A stretch of 64,000 nt of DNA from Gemmatimonadota bacterium (GTDB lineage: Bacteria; Gemmatimonadota; Gemmatimonadetes; Gemmatimonadales; Gemmatimonadaceae). The stretch covers positions 1 to 64,000 of the forward strand of contig DAHUXM010000020.1 of NCBI GenBank assembly GCA_027307165.1, given 5' to 3'. The notes below the pieces were generated by a model. It was not told the DNA's origin, did no database searches, and saw only the letters and a program-made list of their open reading frames with translations. Below, piece by piece: positions 62,744 through 64,000 of the stretch. A program made the translations under genes and the position numbers. The number at the start of each line of letters is the position of its first letter. Position 1 is the stretch's first letter.

Positions 62744-62805
62744 ATGCCATGGTTACCGCGGCTCACGCTAGCAGTACTCTCGTGGCATCATATCATGGAG
62801 TGTTG

Positions 62806-63891
62806 ATGCGTAAGCCAGGAGTCTATTTCGGACGTATCGTCGATATACACCGAAATGCGCGTGACATTTTCTGCCGAGCCGCGTTGCTACTCAGTGTACT
62901 CGGCGCTGGTCCGGCTGCGGCGCAGACGAGCCTCGGTTCCCCTCCCAAGCCTGCCCCGTCCGCTTGGATGGGTCTCATTGGCGAATACGGTGACGGCGAT
63001 CGAATGCTCATTTCCGAACGCAATGGATCGCTCTACGCCACGGTCGAATGGCTCACGCCGTACTCCGTCCGTCAGATTTCCACTGACGTGTTTCAGTGGC
63101 CGCGTGAAGGGTTGTACGGTGGTTCGCGAGTGGCGTTCCAGCGCGGTGCAAACGGCCGCGCAACGCAGCTCACTGTTGGCGGGATAGTATTCCCACGCAG
63201 ACAGATCGGTCCCGAATCCGGCACTCAGCTACGCATAACACCGGTCCGTCCGGTGGAGGAGCTGCGTACCATCGCTCTGGCTGCAGTGCCGCCTGTCGAG
63301 CCGCCGAGCGCGCGCCAGCCGGATCTGGTCGAGCTGACGACACTCGATTCCACGATCAAGCTCGAGATCCGCTACGCAACCACCAACAACTTCCTGGGTA
63401 GCCGCATGTACACGCAGGCGCGCGCATTCATGCAACGGCCTGCGGCAGAAGCCGTGGTTCGCGCCAGCCGAGCGCTGCACAAGCGTGGCTATGGATTGCT
63501 GATTCACGACGCGTATCGCCCGTGGTACGTGACGAAGATCTTCTGGGACGCGACTCCGGCCGACAAGAAATGGCTGGTTGCAAATCCAGCACACGGATCG
63601 ATGCACAATCGCGGTTGCGCCGTGGATCTCACGCTGTACGATCTCAAGAGCGGCCAACCAGTCGCGATGGTCAGCACTTACGATGAGAGCACCGATCGGG
63701 CGTACGCGGAATATCCAGGTGGCACGTCGCTACAGCGTTGGCACAGGGCGTTGCTGCGTTCGGCGATGGAAGCCGAGGGCTTCACCGCGAACCCGCAGGA
63801 GTGGTGGCACTTCGACTACAAGGATTGGCACGATTATCCAATCATGAACGTGACGTTCGAGCAGGTCAGTGCAACGAAGGGCGCGCACTAG
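62806..63891 (+). CDS. Exported D-alanyl-D-alanine dipeptidase-like protein (M15D, VanX/DdpX type)
   Basis: A 361-residue protein with a hydrophobic export signal (about residues 20-40). Residues about 50-160 are an extra beta domain, with the dipeptidase at about 172-350: DAYRPW with Arg238, SMHNRGCAVD with zinc ligands His267 and Asp274, and EWWHFDY with catalytic Glu332 and His335. This is the complete VanX/DdpX site. It probably recycles D-Ala-D-Ala or similar wall dipeptides; without vanHA or a sensor kinase nearby, glycopeptide resistance is not indicated. ATG 62806 with GGAG six bases upstream is favoured over upstream starts. Confidence 0.9.
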   Translation: MRKPGVYFGRIVDIHRNARDIFCRAALLLSVLGAGPAAAQTSLGSPPKPAPSAWMGLIGEYGDGDRMLISERNGSLYATVEWLTPYSVRQISTDVFQWPREGLYGGSRVAFQRGANGRATQLTVGGIVFPRRQIGPESGTQLRITPVRPVEELRTIALAAVPPVEPPSARQPDLVELTTLDSTIKLEIRYATTNNFLGSRMYTQARAFMQRPAAEAVVRASRALHKRGYGLLIHDAYRPWYVTKIFWDATPADKKWLVANPAHGSMHNRGCAVDLTLYDLKSGQPVAMVSTYDESTDRAYAEYPGGTSLQRWHRALLRSAMEAEGFTANPQEWWHFDYKDWHDYPIMNVTFEQVSATKGAH

Positions 63892-64000
63892 AAGATCGCT
63901 TGATCTTGTCGATGTCACGCATGTAGACCTCGAGTCCGAGATCCGGGAGCGTTCGCGAGTATCCGGCGATGAGCTGCGCGTCGTAGCGGTCCAGGTCGAA
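63866..64000 (-). CDS. C-terminal fragment of an unidentified protein (runs off right edge)
   Basis: An open minus-strand frame enters from the right edge and stops at 63868-63866, giving 44 residues that read as a plausible protein tail (FDLDRYDAQLIAGYSRTLPD, then LGLEVYMRDIDKIKRSSSAR). It overlaps the convergent VanX-like gene by 26 bases. Too little is visible to name a family. Confidence 0.5.
   Translation of the reverse strand, partial: FDLDRYDAQLIAGYSRTLPDLGLEVYMRDIDKIKRSSSARPSLH

Noticed and set aside
62806-63891. Glycopeptide (vancomycin) resistance gene
   Set aside because: VanX-like chemistry also serves wall recycling; no vanH, vanA or vanRS partners are present.

Overview
The window reads as an ordinary stretch of chromosome from a GC-rich, Gram-negative-type bacterium, most likely Gemmatimonadota (Acidobacteriota is the main alternative). 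The inference rests on content: a PadR-linked ADOP-type permease, a DUF5916 outer-membrane protein, a reaction-centre-type dihaem cytochrome used as a generic secreted protein, BNR/sortilin-like propellers, DUF305 plus LVIVD proteins, a bactofilin, and a very large number of exported peptidases. I see no rRNA, tRNA, integrase, transposase, prophage or CRISPR array. GC is high throughout, so antisense frames are long and open, and several long apparent reading frames are only shadows of real genes.

Layout. 1-3.5 kb: a BNR propeller running off the left edge, a repeat-rich gap, and two coupled small membrane proteins. 3.6-7.4 kb: DUF1697, an FMN reductase, a SnoaL-like secreted protein coupled to a Dph6-like ATP pyrophosphatase, and a beta-carbonic anhydrase. 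7.5-17.1 kb: an S15/CocE hydrolase, a TPR protein, bactofilin plus zinc ribbon, a second repeat-rich gap, DUF3175, an S12 hydrolase, HD, DinB-like and VOC proteins, and a PLP D-serine dehydratase/D-threonine aldolase-type enzyme. 17.2-24.8 kb, mostly minus strand: an M1 peptidase, a MoaD/ThiS-like protein translationally adjacent to a BNR propeller, a DUF1080-like protein, and an LVIVD/DUF305 pair. 25.0-29.7 kb: YigZ, then a succinate dehydrogenase operon sdhC-sdhA-sdhB with a coupled fourth gene of unknown role.

29.8-46.2 kb: an S12 hydrolase, a PQQ-type lipoprotein, M3 and M1 peptidases, an ABC ATPase-PadR-permease operon with a readable promoter/operator, an O-methyltransferase, DUF5916 and a prolyl oligopeptidase. 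46.3-51.9 kb: small metabolic proteins, a dihaem cytochrome, YdeI and an M14 carboxypeptidase. 52.0-55.5 kb: an arginine operon argC-argB-argD plus a short N-acetylglutamate synthase, with overlapping genes and an apparently leaderless start. 55.8-64.0 kb: a methyltransferase, an Uup-type ABC-F protein, and DUF4010-tgt-GT-C-VanX-like genes on the plus strand, then the tail of a minus-strand gene.

Together the genes suggest an aerobic heterotroph living on peptides: exported M1, M3, M14, S9, S15 and M15 enzymes break down peptides, SDH feeds respiration, and the arginine genes supply biosynthesis. I found no convincing novel defence or mobile system. The best leads are the BNR/MoaD-like pair, the fourth gene of the sdh operon, the PadR-type operator over the permease operon promoter, and the metal-binding-looking DUF305/LVIVD pair.
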